DNA of 64,000 nucleotides, from positions 457,501-521,500 of the forward strand of contig CM063509.1 in the NCBI GenBank assembly GCA_032207245.1, given 5' to 3'. This DNA comes from Pardosa pseudoannulata. Taxonomy: Eukaryota > Arthropoda > Arachnida > Araneae > Lycosidae. Numbering within the stretch: position 1 is the stretch's first letter; every line of letters starts with the position of its first letter. Shown one piece after another: positions 10,344 to 22,228 of the stretch. The notes beneath the pieces are model-generated. The model made no database searches. It was not told the DNA's origin and saw only the letters and a program-made list of their open reading frames with translations. The position numbers and the translations under genes are program-made.

Positions 10344-10347
<4 letters not shown>
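9701..10347 (+). repeat. Ty3 3' LTR, 647 bp, TG...CA
   Basis: Starts TGTAATATAGG just after the polypurine tract and ends TGACA. Its U3 contains a tandem duplication of about 35 bp (two copies of a segment around AACAGATCGA, near 9714 and 9748). The 3' half is nearly identical to the 5' LTR. It is followed directly by (TA)n, hiding any target duplication. Confidence 0.85.
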
Positions 10348-10390
<43 letters not shown>

Positions 10391-10467
10391 GTTCATATAT
10401 ATATATATATATAACTATATATATGTATATATACATATACACATATATATACATATACATATATATA
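10348..10467. repeat. (TA)n tract
   Basis: About 120 bp of (TA)n with ATAC interruptions lies between the Ty3 3' LTR and the Helitron 3' end. The ORFs across it are artefacts. Helitrons insert at AT dinucleotides, so this tract is a plausible target. Confidence 0.95.
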
Positions 10468-10505
10468 CTAAGTGCTTCGCACCCAGCCTTCGGTCTGGGT
10501 TATAA
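10468..10505 (-). terminator. Helitron 3'-end hairpin
   Basis: On the minus strand the stem ACCCAG pairs with CTGGGT around an 8-base loop (10481-10500). GCGAAGCACTTAG follows, then TATATA. In Helitrons this subterminal hairpin marks where rolling-circle transfer ends. Confidence 0.65.
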
Positions 10506-12373
10506 ATGTTCCCAAAGAAAGTTGCAAATCATTGATGAATATGATAGTGTACTAACAACAAATAATTCTAGTAATTAATTTGTACGTGCGCATTGTTACC
10601 TATGAATAGCAATACTGCACATATACATATAATTGTGAAAAGTTTTGATGCTAAATTCCTCGGTTCTGGACTACTTATTACATAACGGAACCTTGGTACC
10701 GATGGAATCGGATAAGTTGATTTCATTGAAGAACTAAAATTTTCATAAATTTTATTATTTTATAGCTTCGTAGTCCGGAGTCGCTTTAACTCTTTCGAAT
10801 CGTTCAGATACAATGAGAAGAAGAGAAGTTAACAACGCAACCTAGTTTTGTAGCACCACGACGAACGGATTAAAGGTAACTTTAAAATAAGAACTTCCAA
10901 ACTTCACAATACGTTTGTATAGTTAATGCTCTCTTAGATCGTTACAAATAAATCAAAATGTAAAAAAGAAGAAAATTGAAGTAGAATAAATAATTACAAA
11001 AATAAAACAAAAGAGAAATATGGAAATATCTGGAGACTGATACACACTGAAAGAGTAAGGCACTCATTTCCCACTCCACTACAGAGGCAGAGTGCACTGG
11101 ACTCGTTAACCCCTTTAAAAAAATAAAAATAAAAGGCTGAATAAGGCAGGTTCCCCTGGAGGCCTATTTCCTTTTTCAGCAAACATGTAACATAAAAAAA
11201 TTAAAATAAATATAAATATACACACTGATATGAAGGAAAAAATTACATGATTATCACAAAATACATAGTTCAGTAAAAAAGTTAATTGCACTACATGAAC
11301 ATTTTAAATTTTCAAAGTAATGACACTACTCGAAATACGATGAGATAGATGTAACCTCAGGTGTTGGACACGAATTTCGAAACACTTGTGTCACATCTGT
11401 ACAAAAATTTAAAGAATAGAAATAACTTTGAAAAGTATATTTTGAGTGGAACGTTATGATACGCTTAAAATCACCTTCAATTTTTGATCTTATTTTGTTT
11501 CCTTAATCAGTGAAACTCACTTCTTCACTTAACTTCGTAGTTATTAATTAAATTTCCAAACCTTCATTGAGCCAAAATAAGTTTAAATGAAAATCCTGTA
11601 AAATACAATAATACAAAAACCATCAGCAAATATTTAAATGAAAAGAAATAATGAAAATCAAGAAATACTTATAAAAGAGATATATAAGTATAAATTAATA
11701 TTTACAAAAGGAGAAAAATGCTTGCATTATGTTCTGTAACGTTTGTGGGTGTCTAGTAGGTTCCCAAGACTTAAAAGGGTATCTATTAGGTTCCCAAGCC
11801 TATGGTGACTATCTGTTAGGCTCTACAGTTTTAACGAAGTTTAAAAATTTTTATGCTTTTTAATTAATAATTTACAATTACAAAAGAAGTAATAATGTCA
11901 TTTAAAGCAAAAATCAACAGTTAGTATATAAAATAAAAGAAATATAAATATACAAATAGCAAGAAATGTATATACAAAACAAATTATATATATAAAAATC
12001 AAAAATAATCTGTAAAATATTTACAAGTGTGTATATCCTGTTTGAAAGTGTTTGGTGGGTATCTGTCAGGTTTCCAAGCCTGAAATGAGTATAAATTTCA
12101 ATATATAATCTTTCTACAGTGTAAAACTGGCTGTAACTCTTTCGGAATAACAATAGTTAACACAAATTAATCGTTACAAATATACTTGATATACATACTT
12201 GATTCATACTTGATTACAGATATAAAACCGGTTACTAAATCTGAATGATTTATTTACTACGATTCGCGGGAAAAGGACAACTCGTCGACTACCCAACCGT
12301 GTTGTAATTAAATAATGTAATTACCATTTATTCGAACTGAACATTTAGAAAAATAGACTACATACATAAAATA
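10506..12373 (-). other. Helitron 3' non-coding region
   Basis: No gene. AT-rich, with a degenerate minisatellite near 11745-11835: three units of about 30 bp sharing a TATCTATTAGGTTCCCAAGC-like core. A fourth, isolated unit lies near 12055-12080. Paired copies of AACTCTTTCG occur near 10789 and 12133. Short minus-strand ORFs look spurious. Confidence 0.6.
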
Positions 12374-15098
12374 TCAACGTAAAACCTCACGAAAAACAAC
12401 ATTTTTAGTAAAAACCCTTCTTGAGCGATTTTTTAATTTTCCCTCTTTCTTCGTATAATTTACCAATACCCACACACAGCGCCATGATGTTCCTCTTGAA
12501 AAAGCAACATATAGCATTCCGTGATAAAAAACAGGCTGCGGCAAATATATCCCAACTTTTCGAAGAGCCTGTCCCTGAGATTTGTTTATCGTGATAGCAA
12601 ACCTAAGCCGGACCGGAAATTGTCGCCTCTGATGTTGAAAAGGTAGATTATTATCTGATGGAGAAAGCGATATTCTTGAAATAAAAACACGCGAGTCCTT
12701 TGTATGCCCAGTTAAAAGTTCATCATCTATGACATTAGGCATAATTAATCGAATAATTAAACGCGTTCCGTTACAAGTCTTGCCGATGGGTTCAAATTTG
12801 AGTAGCCCAATGACAGCTCCTAGTTTCAGGTTAAGTAAATGTGGTGGCATTCCGGATGGGGTAAGTGAGTTAATAAAATCCATTTGGAAATTGTTCTCAT
12901 TTTCTTGATCTTCGCAGATTATGCTGTCTGCACTGAAATAAGTCTTATTTTGTAAAGGGAGTTTTTCAAGACTTGTTCATTTATGTTTAAGGAATCTTCG
13001 TTCTTTTGACACAAAATAGCTTTTTCTGATATATTTTCTAAACTATTTAAAGGCAATTCAAAAATTTCATTAACAATGAACTCCTTCACAACACATTTTT
13101 CGGTAATTTCTATGACGTCTTCTCCCAATTGACAGTTATTACTTAAAGTACCATTTCCATTTGCAAAAGCCAGTCCGTAAAATCTTGTTCATGGGATTCG
13201 GTTCGCATGCTTTTATTTAATGTGAATTGTTTGAATAAACTCCAAAGAGGCGAATTCTTCAAGGAAGTCTCGAGTGAAGTTTTTCTGTTAGCATGCATCG
13301 CAACAGGCAAAATCTGCCTCCAGTCACCACCAAGAACAAAAACCTTGCCTCAAAATGGTAAATCCAAACCCGTTAAATCTCTGAACAACCAGTCAAGTGC
13401 ACTCTAAGCGTGATGAGGAGTCTTAGTAAACTCATTCTAAATAATGAATTTCGCTGCTTTTAGAAATTTTCCATCTTTTGTGTTATGACGAATGTTACAC
13501 GAAGAATTATCCGAAATAGGGATCGGTAACTTGAACCTTGAATGTGCTGGCCTGCCACCTTCCAAAATAATAGCTGCAATACCAGTCCATGCAACGGGAA
13601 TAACAATTTCGTCTACTACTCTAACTGAACGAATTATGGCATTAAATAAAAAAAAACTTTTGCCTGATGCTGCAAAAGCATTCACACTAAAAGTTTTTGG
13701 GGAAGTCTCATCAGCATCTTGAATAGCATGCATAATGGCATCGAAAATTGTACGTTGCTCTTCATTTAACAATGTTTTTGATCTTTCTCCTTCTTGCCTC
13801 TCTGTTTCTAAATCGTAGAAATCTGTGTTAACATACGAATGTGAATTGTCTAGTTCTGGCAATCCAATGCTTGTAAGGGTCATGTTGTGAACATGAAGGT
13901 GTTCAGCTGTGTTGTGCAATGCGAGATTAACACTTTCCTGCACTGAATTGTGGAGCACAAAATCTTCTAAAAAAATGACTTGAATTCTAAAAAAATGACC
14001 CAAAGTTCCAGAAGTGAGGTTGGGTTACAAAAGATACAAATGAATGAAAACAACTGCCTTAACTTTAAAGGCATCTGCAAGTTACACGCCTCCCTCAACC
14101 ACTCTCGCCACTCACTATCATCTTCCAACAAATTCCTCGCACGACATGCCTCTTTAAATGAATTCATTGTGACGCCGTCATTGGTTCGTAATTCTCCAAA
14201 AGATTTAGCTCCCGGAACGTGAAATAGAAGCATCCGGAGATGGAAAAGCTCATTGTCTTTCGGATTAACTGAATATAACCTTGAAATAATTCTCGCACTT
14301 AATCGTACACCTCTCTCCCATTTATTGTTCTTCCAGACAAAATGCTTAGGAATGCAGCTTACAAGTATCTGTTGGCATGAAGATCTGTTTTATTTAATTC
14401 GAACCAAGCTGTGAGCATGGTGTTTCTTTGAGCAGTTCTTTCTAAAGCTTAACGTTCCTATTCATCAAAAAAATATACTGGTTGCATGTTTGGCAAATGC
14501 ACTGGCAAACGAATGATAGTATGAGATTTTTCGTTCATTCTTTTTTCTAGAAGTCTCCACATTGCTTCGGGAGGAGATACATATCTTGCGTCCAGGAAGG
14601 TTTTTATCTCATCCCAACTAATCGAACCTTGACCATTATCCTCCAAGACAATCTTCGCACAGTCATGACCTTCCTAAACGTACTTGAAAATATACTTTAT
14701 AGATTTTATAGAACTGTAAGCTTCTACATTAATATGAGCATTGTATTTCTTTGTGGGATACGAGTTGTATGGCACAATCCATCTATTATCTATAATATTG
14801 TCATTTATTGTTACGTGATTTGTATTGTCACGCCGCCTATACATGGGATAGCCATCGATTTCTCAGCTGTTGTGTCTCTAAATTGCTTGGGGTGTCCTTT
14901 AGAGCAAACATCGTTAGATATACATGGAGAATTGGGATTCAACACACCACAAGGTCCGTGAATCATCGTAGCCTTCACAATATCATGCAATCGAGAATCG
15001 AGCGTCTTTTCAGTCAGTTCTGCTGACACTATGCGATCATTACTCTCCGGATCCCTTATTTTATCCGGATTGCATTCAGAATTTTCTCTACGCTCCAT
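12374..15098 (-). pseudogene. Helitron Rep-helicase (RepHel) pseudogene
   Basis: Five or more minus-strand frames line up, in order, with the C-terminal two thirds of a Helitron transposase. 15098-14811 is the end of the Helitron-like Rep region (MIHGPCG, CSKGHPKQF). 14646-14458 holds ARYVSPPEAMWRLLE. 14233-13967 holds the LLFHVPGAKSFGELR block. 14003-13437 is the Pif1-type helicase start (NEEQRTIFD, Walker A ASGKSF, GGRPAHS). Near 13400-13300 there is a VLGGDWRQILPV motif; 13128-12919 has AILCQKNED; 12883-12374 is the C-terminal helicase (ITINKSQGQ, YVAFSRG). The upstream Rep part with the HUH nuclease motif is missing. Where IIWDE is expected at Walker B (about 13440-13420), the frame reads a stop and then NE. 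The gene is dead. Helitron RepHel proteins nick and unwind DNA for rolling-circle transposition. Confidence 0.85.
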
Positions 15099-15984
15099 TC
15101 TTCGCCGAGTATTAATTATTACTGTTGTTATATTTTTTCCTTTATTAAGAAATAAAAACTAATTAGCTACCTATGGAAAGAGCCGCTAATAGATTGAAGT
15201 TGCCAACATTTCGAAGGGAAATTTTCCCAATGCCTTTCAAATATCAATAAATCAACTCATCTCATGTGTAATTCAACAGATAAAATTATCCCTAGAAAAA
15301 GGAAAGGGCAACTCAAAACGGATAGCATTATATGGGCTTTAAATTTTTTCACGGCTAAGTTTTTAATGTATGAGTGTTCAAATTTAACTCTTTGCTAAAA
15401 AACTATATTAATTTTTAGCAACAAATTGTAATAAAGAAATCGTAGCAATAAACTTTTGAAAACAGATTATCAGACTTTAAAAAATTAAATCCGTAGTTTT
15501 GAATTAAATTTTAAAATCTCTTGTCAATACATGGATAATGTTATCTCACAGAAAAAAAGATTTTGCAGATATTTCAAAAAATTTCGAAAACCTGCATGTT
15601 TAAGTCGAATAATGTAATTTTCAAAAAATTACAATTTATTTTTTAAATCCAGTATTATTCCATTAAAACCAATATTTGAGATTGACTACTCCAGTTTGGT
15701 GCCATTTAGTGTATATTTCATTTAATTACGATCTAAAATAACTGAAATCTTTCAAGTGACTCAATTCATGAAATAGTGTTTAAAATGTGCATTAAAATAA
15801 ATGTAAAATTGCACCAATGTAATAGAATTATATACTCTTTCTTATTCAACCAAAAACACTTAAAAAGCGGGCATTTATATTTATGGAATATTAATCGCTC
15901 AACAGTAAACAAAACCAAAGACTTGAAATTATTAAAAATTTGCCATAGTGAACCATTACTGGTTCACTCTAGTTGTTTTAAGTA
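15099..15984. other. AT-rich DNA, no gene; outer part of left arm
   Basis: Nothing coding recognised. From 15307 onward every base has a mirror partner at the right end of the window. The arm boundary itself cannot be placed, because the window ends before the right arm does. Confidence 0.5.
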
Positions 15985-18802
15985 TTGCGTGTCTGTCTGT
16001 ACTCGATAGACTCAAAAACCATGCATCCAATTGCCGTGAAAATTTGAGAAATTCTTGAGTATATCCCTAGGAAGGTTTTTGTAAATTTTTAACGTTCGAA
16101 ATCTATTCTTTCCCCCTTTTTCGAGCATTTCATGTCATTATTCCAAGTATTATTTTCCCCGGTTAAACGAAAAACGATTAATTTTTTAACTTATCGCATC
16201 ATAACTAAGTGAAAGAAGCAATATTTCTAGCAATGTGACTTCATCCCAAGTAATTGTTTTAAAAGCAGTTTTCCTCGGTTAAAAGCAGGAGATTAAACTT
16301 TTCAATTTATCACATAATAAATAGGTGAAAATGATATTTTTCTATCATTATGACATCATTCCTTTAAATATTTAATTTATTCATTTCTTATTTTATATTA
16401 TTTAAACATCGACTATGTAGTACCAATTCGATTTGACCTGAAAATTTATATATAAAGTGATTAACTTTCATTTCTATGTGTCGAAAAATTATAGCATTTT
16501 TATACAAGAACTAATTTTAAATTCAATTCTGGGTTAAGTTTTACGTTACAATGAAATGTTTATCAACAATAGTCTAACAAATTTCAGTGACTCTCATGGG
16601 CAAATAAAAACTTATCATTTTATATAGTTATCTTCATATTCATATGGTTGTCAATATGAATGTGTGTCTGTTTCATACAAAAACTATGTCGTTTGTCATA
16701 AATTTCCTTAATTTTGGAAAACATTTATTACTAATAACAAATATAGCACTGTTGCTGTCAAAACCTCTGCTTCCTATTCTACCACGTAATATGGCAAGGT
16801 ATACTAACGTTGCTAATATACGTACAGTAGAAATACATTAATGTAATTTAATATAAGACACAAATTCGATGCAGATTTAATCGTTAGCATGTAAACATAT
16901 ATTTTGTTATTTTGATTTATTGATATTAAGAATAGTTTTCATTTTTATTTTGTTTATACAAATCTACCTGATAAGTCATAGAGTAACTAACTTTGGACAG
17001 AGATCCTTGATACCGTCAAATGAACATATTTCATATTAATACAATTTGAATTCCGAGTTTAAAATATGACTGTGAATATGTATGAATGTATGTATGTACG
17101 TCTATCTCCTTGCGAACCACTGGAAGCAGACGGGCCCCAAAGGTACCAAAAGACGCGGAACGATCCACGGATGTCATATCGCCCATTCATGTTCCGATAT
17201 TCCAATTAGTTCGGAAGATAACGAAGAACGAAAAACCGAACAAAATGACTTTAATTTTGCGACACGAGCATTCCATTGTTGAGTTGGCGTCTAAATATGA
17301 CAGTGTTATTCATTGTTGGCATTATTATCGCCAGATATTTGGTATTCGGGAAACACAAAAACGTATCTAATCTATTTAAATTCAAGTGTAAGTATATAAA
17401 TATATGATGGCATTTATGTATAGAAGACTATTTTCTTATCTGCTAAACGCTAAACTCATTTTTGTTTAGGAAATCACTTTTCTTTTTTAAATTTTATTTT
17501 CTTGGCGAGATTTTTATTTTCAGTAATTAAAAACTTGCCATGTTCTATTAAATTAGTTATTATTTTGCATTTGCCATTTATTAAATAAAAACTAACATAT
17601 GGTTATATGTTTTGTTATCTTAAACTCAACTACACTAGAGAAAAAAAATGGCAAGTAATATACAGGGAACAAATAAGTTTTCATTTTAGAAATGGTAACT
17701 ATGAAATGTTCAGATATTGTAGCCAATTTTGATTAAAGTTTAAAAATGTGATTTCAAATAATATAATTGTTCTCGGTGTTTTAGCCTTATATACTTATTT
17801 CGTTTTATCAATATTAATTTGGTATATTTCTTTCATTTTAAATTCAATTGCGCCATTTTTATTTATCCAGTTTTAAGACGCCACTCTGTACTTCACCTAT
17901 TCTTAAATAAGCTTGGCGACTTTCGGTATATATTTCTTTTAATTACGTGTTATGAAAATTTAAATCCTTTATGCAACTTCATTCTTATGATAACGCTTTC
18001 ATGGTAATACAATTGTTCTCGGCTTTTGACCTTACGTGCTTAGTTCATTTTATCAATATTTGGTATTTTTCTTTCATTGTCAATTCAATTGCGCCATTTT
18101 TAATTATTCAATTTTGAGACCGCACTAACATCTATTCATAATTAGGCTTCGCAGAATTACTTTAGGAAGTCATTTCGGTGAGTCGCGTTCTGATATTCTA
18201 ATTCGTTCAAAATATATTATTTTAAAATCAACAAAAATACCGTTTTAATTATGTAGTACAGTAATTTTCATTGTTGAGTTGGCGTGAGAAACAATGACCA
18301 TATTTTCATTGTTGTCGTCGTTTTTGCCAGATATTTGGTAATAGAATTGATATTAATGCAGAACAACTATCGCCTATCCTGCCAAACCGTTGTTTGTTTG
18401 GAAATTTTGAACTGCGGTACATTTTGGTATTTTTTGTTAGTAATTTATTATATTCTTGAAGTATTTTTCAAGACCTTACTTTTGATATATTTCTTTATGA
18501 AATATTTGTATATATATATCATTAAAATTCAAGTGTAAATAAATGCATTTATAAATATAAATGCAATTGGATGCATTTCTTCGCCCAATCCGATGAATGC
18601 TTAAACTCTTTCCTCCATGAAAATACCGTAATTAAAATCAGTTAAAAGTATATTAATTAAAATATATAATAAGTGGTGTCATTTATTGCCTATAGTTACA
18701 ACTATTTGTCATACACAATAACTTTTTCTCTTCGAAATATCCCAGTATCAAAATCATTTTATTTTTAATAGCTAAATTTTTTACTTCATCAAAATATGTA
18801 AA
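15985..18802 (+). repeat. Helitron-like non-coding repeat (left arm)
   Basis: The sequence from the TGTCTGTCTG/GACTCAAAAACC stretch onward matches, in the opposite orientation, the diverged copy at 35950-38183 that carries a Helitron-type TCTATATATATAAAAATG 5' end. In this copy that terminus is absent. The body has internal diverged duplications: 17760-17900 resembles 18005-18125 (CTCGG...AATTGCGCCATTTTTA), and 17195-17350 resembles 18195-18345 (CATTGTTGAGTTGGCGT). The ORFs within are short and have no motifs. Confidence 0.65.
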
Positions 18803-19014
18803 TACAGTAGAACCTCCATAAGTTGACCACCTATGGGACTGTAACTAAGTGGTCAATATAGGGGAGGTGGTCAACTTCGGGAATTTTTTAAAAATGTTTA
18901 CTATAGTACAATATTAGAAAAAAGTTAGTAAGCTTTTTTAGTATTTTTAAGGAAAAATTTAGAAAAAAATTAACACTTACTCCTTTTAATTTTTACTGAA
19001 GGTACAGCACAATT

Positions 19015-19529
19015 CTACAAATTTTGAAAGAATGATTCAATTTTTGTTTGAGATCTCTTTTTGTTCATTTGGTAACTGCAAAAAGCAATTTCACAGTTTA
19101 CAAATCCACTAAGCATGTTTGGGCCTTTTTCTGCAGCGAAATCTTTAAGTTGCTCCATCATGCGCTTTACATCATCTTCCTTCAAAGTTGGGTAGTTTTC
19201 AGTTTCATCGTCCCTTGGATCATCATCCTCTTCGCCGTCCGTTTCTCGTACCTTAGAGTCCTCACTGTGCTTAGTCCCAGAGAGTATCTCATTGAAGATT
19301 GCCTCTGGGTCTGGTTCAACACATGTAGTAACATGTGTTGAACCAAACAATTGGTAACTCATCGTCCATGGTAACATAATCTTCAAAATTAACTCCATCA
19401 AAAACTGGCAAGGGGATAGAGGAAGCTCATCCTCTTGCACCGATGTTGTAGCTGTAACAAATTCAGCTTTCTTGTAGCAGTTCTTAAGAGGGGCTTGCGT
19501 AACTTTATTTCAAGCAGAATTAATCCAAT
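19015..19529 (-). pseudogene. Tigger transposase, C-terminal part (left arm)
   Basis: Minus-strand frames resume after the solo LTR with a segment including NCYKKAEF, the usual Tigger C-terminal NCFxKAGF block. They pass through FEDYVTMDDELP in a shifted frame (near 19400-19350), then an acidic stretch, and end near 19015 with a KIESFF-type C-terminus before the TIR. At least one frameshift and one in-frame stop are visible. The product would have bound and cut transposon ends; it is inactive here. Confidence 0.75.
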
Positions 19530-20292
19530 TGTTGTAATGTACATACAACCTATACACCAGTGTTCGTTACAAGGGGGAATCACAGAATGAATATAATACC
19601 TTATATAGATTCAGACATTTATTCTATACACTTATTTACAAAAATACTTGGTTAACATATCATCAATCATTCATAATTTCTATTTACAGAATAATTATCC
19701 CACAGTTCTTTATAAGGCATTAATATTATTAACAGAGGCCTAAGTCAAAGGATTGTAAATATTCTTTATAAATTACCTCCATTCAAGTCACAGGGGAGCA
19801 GGCAAGGGCTTTCCTCACGGGAATACGGTACGAGTTGGTGATGGTGAGCGGGGCGGTGTCGGCCCGGGCGCACGGGACGAGCTGGTGCTAGTGGATCCTT
19901 CTTCCACTTCTCTCGACTGCCCACCTCTAACTCTCTTTCGCTCTCAGCTCCCAAAAAACTTTGCCTAGGTCCCAACGCCCCTTCTTTTCTTCTCATCCAA
20001 TCCATTCTCAGTGAGAAATTTTCCCACATCAAATGCCCTTCGGGAGTGCAGGTGGGCTCATTAAAGTAGCCCCTTTTTGTTCAGGCTGATACTACATTTT
20101 ATCCCCTGCTCCCATAATTCACGCTTACAGTTCTGTGCGAGCTTGACCGTTAAGCTGCCATTCCGTGAAGTATCCTCTCTGCAGGGGTCCCTAAACTTGA
20201 CGTAAATAATTGGGGTCTTAAATTCGTCAAGGAAAATCCTCCCACGGCTATGCATGCACGTGCAACTCACCGTGAGAAAGTACCTCGGTACA
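19530..20292 (-). mobile_element. Solo LTR, 763 bp, in Tigger (left arm)
   Basis: It begins TG and ends CA on either strand and is flanked by CCAAT (19525-19529 and 20293-20297), a 5-bp target duplication. Removing it joins the two halves of the Tigger transposase in frame at a His-Trp codon pair, which fixes both ends independently. The GC-rich middle (about 19790-20020) contrasts with the surroundings. The source LTR family is not otherwise present in the window. Confidence 0.85.
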
Positions 20293-20297
20293 CCAAT

Positions 20298-20779
20298 GAA
20301 CAGTATTCAAAACATTTACTGATGCAGCTGTTGATGATGCCAACGCAGAAGAACACAGGTTTGTGCTTTCATGATCACCCATTCCAGAATTTGAGCTCTG
20401 TAGTGCACTTTGAAGGACTAATAATGCCTTGGTCTAAAGGTTGGGTTTTCGAAGTTGTGTTTGGAGGCAAAAATTTTAGCTTCACATTTGGGAGACAACT
20501 TTTGGGTAGCTGGGGCAGTTATCCACGTAGAATAGACCGCTTCTTTTTCCCCATTTCTGCGTCAATTCCTCTAACCCACTCTTCGAATAAAGCACTGGTC
20601 ATCCAAGCGGATTTATTCGCTCTCCAAAAAAAAAGGAAGGTCATCAGGTTTTACATTTTTTAAATGAACGAGGTTTTGCGGTTTTGCCAACCACCAGAGG
20701 CTTCAATTTTTCTCCAGTCATATTATCACATAGAAGAACAGTAAAACGCTGTTTTGACAGTTTTCTTCTTCTGCAAGAG
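20298..20779 (-). pseudogene. Tigger transposase, DDE region (left arm)
   Basis: Minus-strand frames carry NMTGEKLKPLVVGK (a pogo/jerky hallmark), FFWRANKSAWMT, the second catalytic Asp in VDNCPSYPK, and the third in QPLDQGII, spread over several frames. The N-terminal HTH and the first catalytic Asp are missing, because the element is truncated where the gag ORF starts. Known for the family (pfam DDE_1); inactive here. Confidence 0.8.
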
Positions 20780-21568
20780 TCACATTGATGGGATTTTATC
20801 CAAAAACTCATGAAGTAACACGGTCTTAAATGCGTCGTACAAATTAAGATTCCGTTGTGAAAATAAAAAAGTTTTAGCTGTTCCTACTAAAAGTCGTTTC
20901 GCAAAAATCAATTTTTGCTGATCAGTAAGAGTCGTTAATAATTGGAAATTATCATCAATGTCATTGAAAAAAGCACTGATTGAATAAGTATCATCGGCTG
21001 AAAATTTTCTACAAGTACTTGATAGATCCCTCAAAACAAACCAAAACTGATGAGTTATCTCTCCAGCCTCGGAGTTTGCAGTCAAAACACTAGACCGATT
21101 AGGGTCGGAATTTGTTATTTTCGAGTCAGCGGGAGTCAAGTGTTTCGCATCTGTGACAGTATGTGAAGGGTGTGAACTTTGACCTGTATCCTGAGCTTCG
21201 TTTGAAGCAATGAAAGAGGCATCATCGTCTGATAAAAAAACTAACATCAAGTAAACTACGAAATTCACCAGATTTGTGAGGGCATGGAAAATGTTTTCAC
21301 ATAAAACATCTTTTTTAGGGGATGCTTCCAAATGCAATAGGTTAGCCACAGATATAAAGTCAGATAAAGAAAAATCTGTTGGTAGAAAATCTTTATGTTT
21401 CTCCAAATCAAAATTTTCAGGAAACGCTGCAAATTTTTTCATTTTCTTTCGCGATGAATGATCAAACTCAAAGTTTCCGAGAACGGTATTAAACAATTTC
21501 ATTACTCGTGTTGTGCCATATTTAAGAGAATTCGCGATCAGAGGAATATCACTTAATTTTAAAGCCAT
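20780..21568 (-). CDS. Gag-like ORF truncated by Tigger (left arm)
   Basis: An ATG at 21568 opens 262 codons; the frame is open 26 codons further up, but from a GTG. Residues about 55-110 (DFSLSDFISVANLLHLEASP and following) resemble a SAP/DEK-like helical fold. Residues about 195-255 (ISAFFNDIDDNF, LIFAKRLLVG, LLHEF) resemble the capsid of Ty3-group gags. It lies about 420 bp inside a 225-bp LTR and its primer site. The stop codon comes from the abutting Tigger sequence, so the natural C-terminus and any pol are lost. The assignment as gag is an inference from context plus the capsid-like stretch. Confidence 0.6.
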   Translation of the reverse strand: MALKLSDIPLIANSLKYGTTRVMKLFNTVLGNFEFDHSSRKKMKKFAAFPENFDLEKHKDFLPTDFSLSDFISVANLLHLEASPKKDVLCENIFHALTNLVNFVVYLMLVFLSDDDASFIASNEAQDTGQSSHPSHTVTDAKHLTPADSKITNSDPNRSSVLTANSEAGEITHQFWFVLRDLSSTCRKFSADDTYSISAFFNDIDDNFQLLTTLTDQQKLIFAKRLLVGTAKTFLFSQRNLNLYDAFKTVLLHEFLDKIPSM

Positions 21569-21989
21569 ATTTCTTTTAAAAGAATTAAATAGAAGAATGA
21601 GTGTGATATAATAGATGAAATAATAAGAATCAAACTGTATAAACACGACTTAAAATTATAAAATTACGAAATTATGAAAATGGGGAAAATGGGCTTACCT
21701 ATCTTTGGGACAGTCCGCATACAAAAGCAATCCAGAAAGAAATTCACTTTTCACAAGATCAACACAAAAATCTTTAAACTTCAAGAATCGTCACTTAATC
21801 TCAAAATATCTTCAATCAAAATGCAACGTCCGTCTTGAAAAATAAAGTTTATCCGTCCGTCCTGAAGAATAACGTTATCCGTCCGTCTGAAGAATAACGT
21901 CCATATTTCTATCCGTCTGTATTATGTCGTCTCAGTAAGCGTCTTTGATAGCTGGTGTCGAGGGTGGATTAAAGCACATAAAGACAAGG

Positions 21990-22000
21990 CCGAGCCCCCA
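21990..22000 (-). promoter_or_regulatory. tRNA-Pro-type primer-binding site (left arm)
   Basis: On the minus strand TGGGGGCTCGG starts four bases after the LTR end. It matches the first ten bases of the classic proline-tRNA primer site (TGGGGGCTCG). This fixes the LTR end and the direction of the element. Confidence 0.75.
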
Positions 22001-22003
22001 AAA

Positions 22004-22228
22004 TGTGGGAAAAGCAACGACCATCGTTAACAACACACCATTTATTACGATTAACAGGACAAATACAAATAGTTAGACATAAAACAATTAAAGAATAAGG
22101 GAACCGAGTGAGCGATACGTCTTATCGGCTCGCCAGCGGAGTGATCGTCAGCTGGCAGGCGGTAGGGTACATCTGAAGTGGTGCTCTTGAGATACATTCC
22201 ACAAGTGAAGTGGTTTGGTGGCGGGACA
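22004..22228 (-). repeat. 225-bp LTR (left arm)
   Basis: On the minus strand it runs from TGTCCCGCC to TTCCCACA, with an AATAAA about 43 bp before its end. It is followed by the primer site and the gag-like ORF. No partner 3' LTR is present, so the rest of this retrotransposon is gone or was displaced by the Tigger fusion. Confidence 0.75.

Larger units (their letters stand above)
2991..10347 (+). mobile_element. Ty3/gypsy LTR retrotransposon, decayed
   Basis: Order is 5' LTR (to 3484), gag, protease, RT, RNase H, integrase, a 2-kb non-coding tail, polypurine tract, 3' LTR. Integrase downstream of RNase H is diagnostic of the Ty3/gypsy group. No env-like frame is present. It is inactive as it stands: integrase is frameshifted, gag and pol are separated by UGA, and the 5' LTR is chimeric. 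Target duplications cannot be read, because (CA)n and (TA)n flank the element. Confidence 0.9.
10468..15098 (-). mobile_element. Helitron remnant (minus strand)
   Basis: A minus-strand RepHel pseudogene (15098-12374) is followed by about 1.9 kb of non-coding DNA and then a terminal hairpin at 10481-10500. After that come 13 bases ending CTTAG against a T-starting AT tract. That arrangement (hairpin close to a CTRR-like end, insertion at AT) is the Helitron 3' signature, although CTTAG departs from the canonical CTAG. No 5' TC end belonging to this copy could be located. Confidence 0.7.
18805..20779 (-). mobile_element. Tigger/pogo DNA transposon, 5'-truncated (left arm)
   Basis: The terminal end CAGTAGAACCTCC at 18805 is preceded by TA (18803-18804), the usual pogo-group target. 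The subterminal zone contains an inverted pair (AAGTTGACCACCT at 18820-18832, its complement at 18865-18877). A broken DDE transposase follows on the minus strand. The opposite terminus is not found; homology ends where the gag ORF at 20780 begins. Confidence 0.8.

Noticed and set aside
18808..18880. Tigger subterminal inverted repeat as an independent MITE
   Set aside because: It is continuous with the Tigger C-terminal coding relic and lies at its TA-flanked end.
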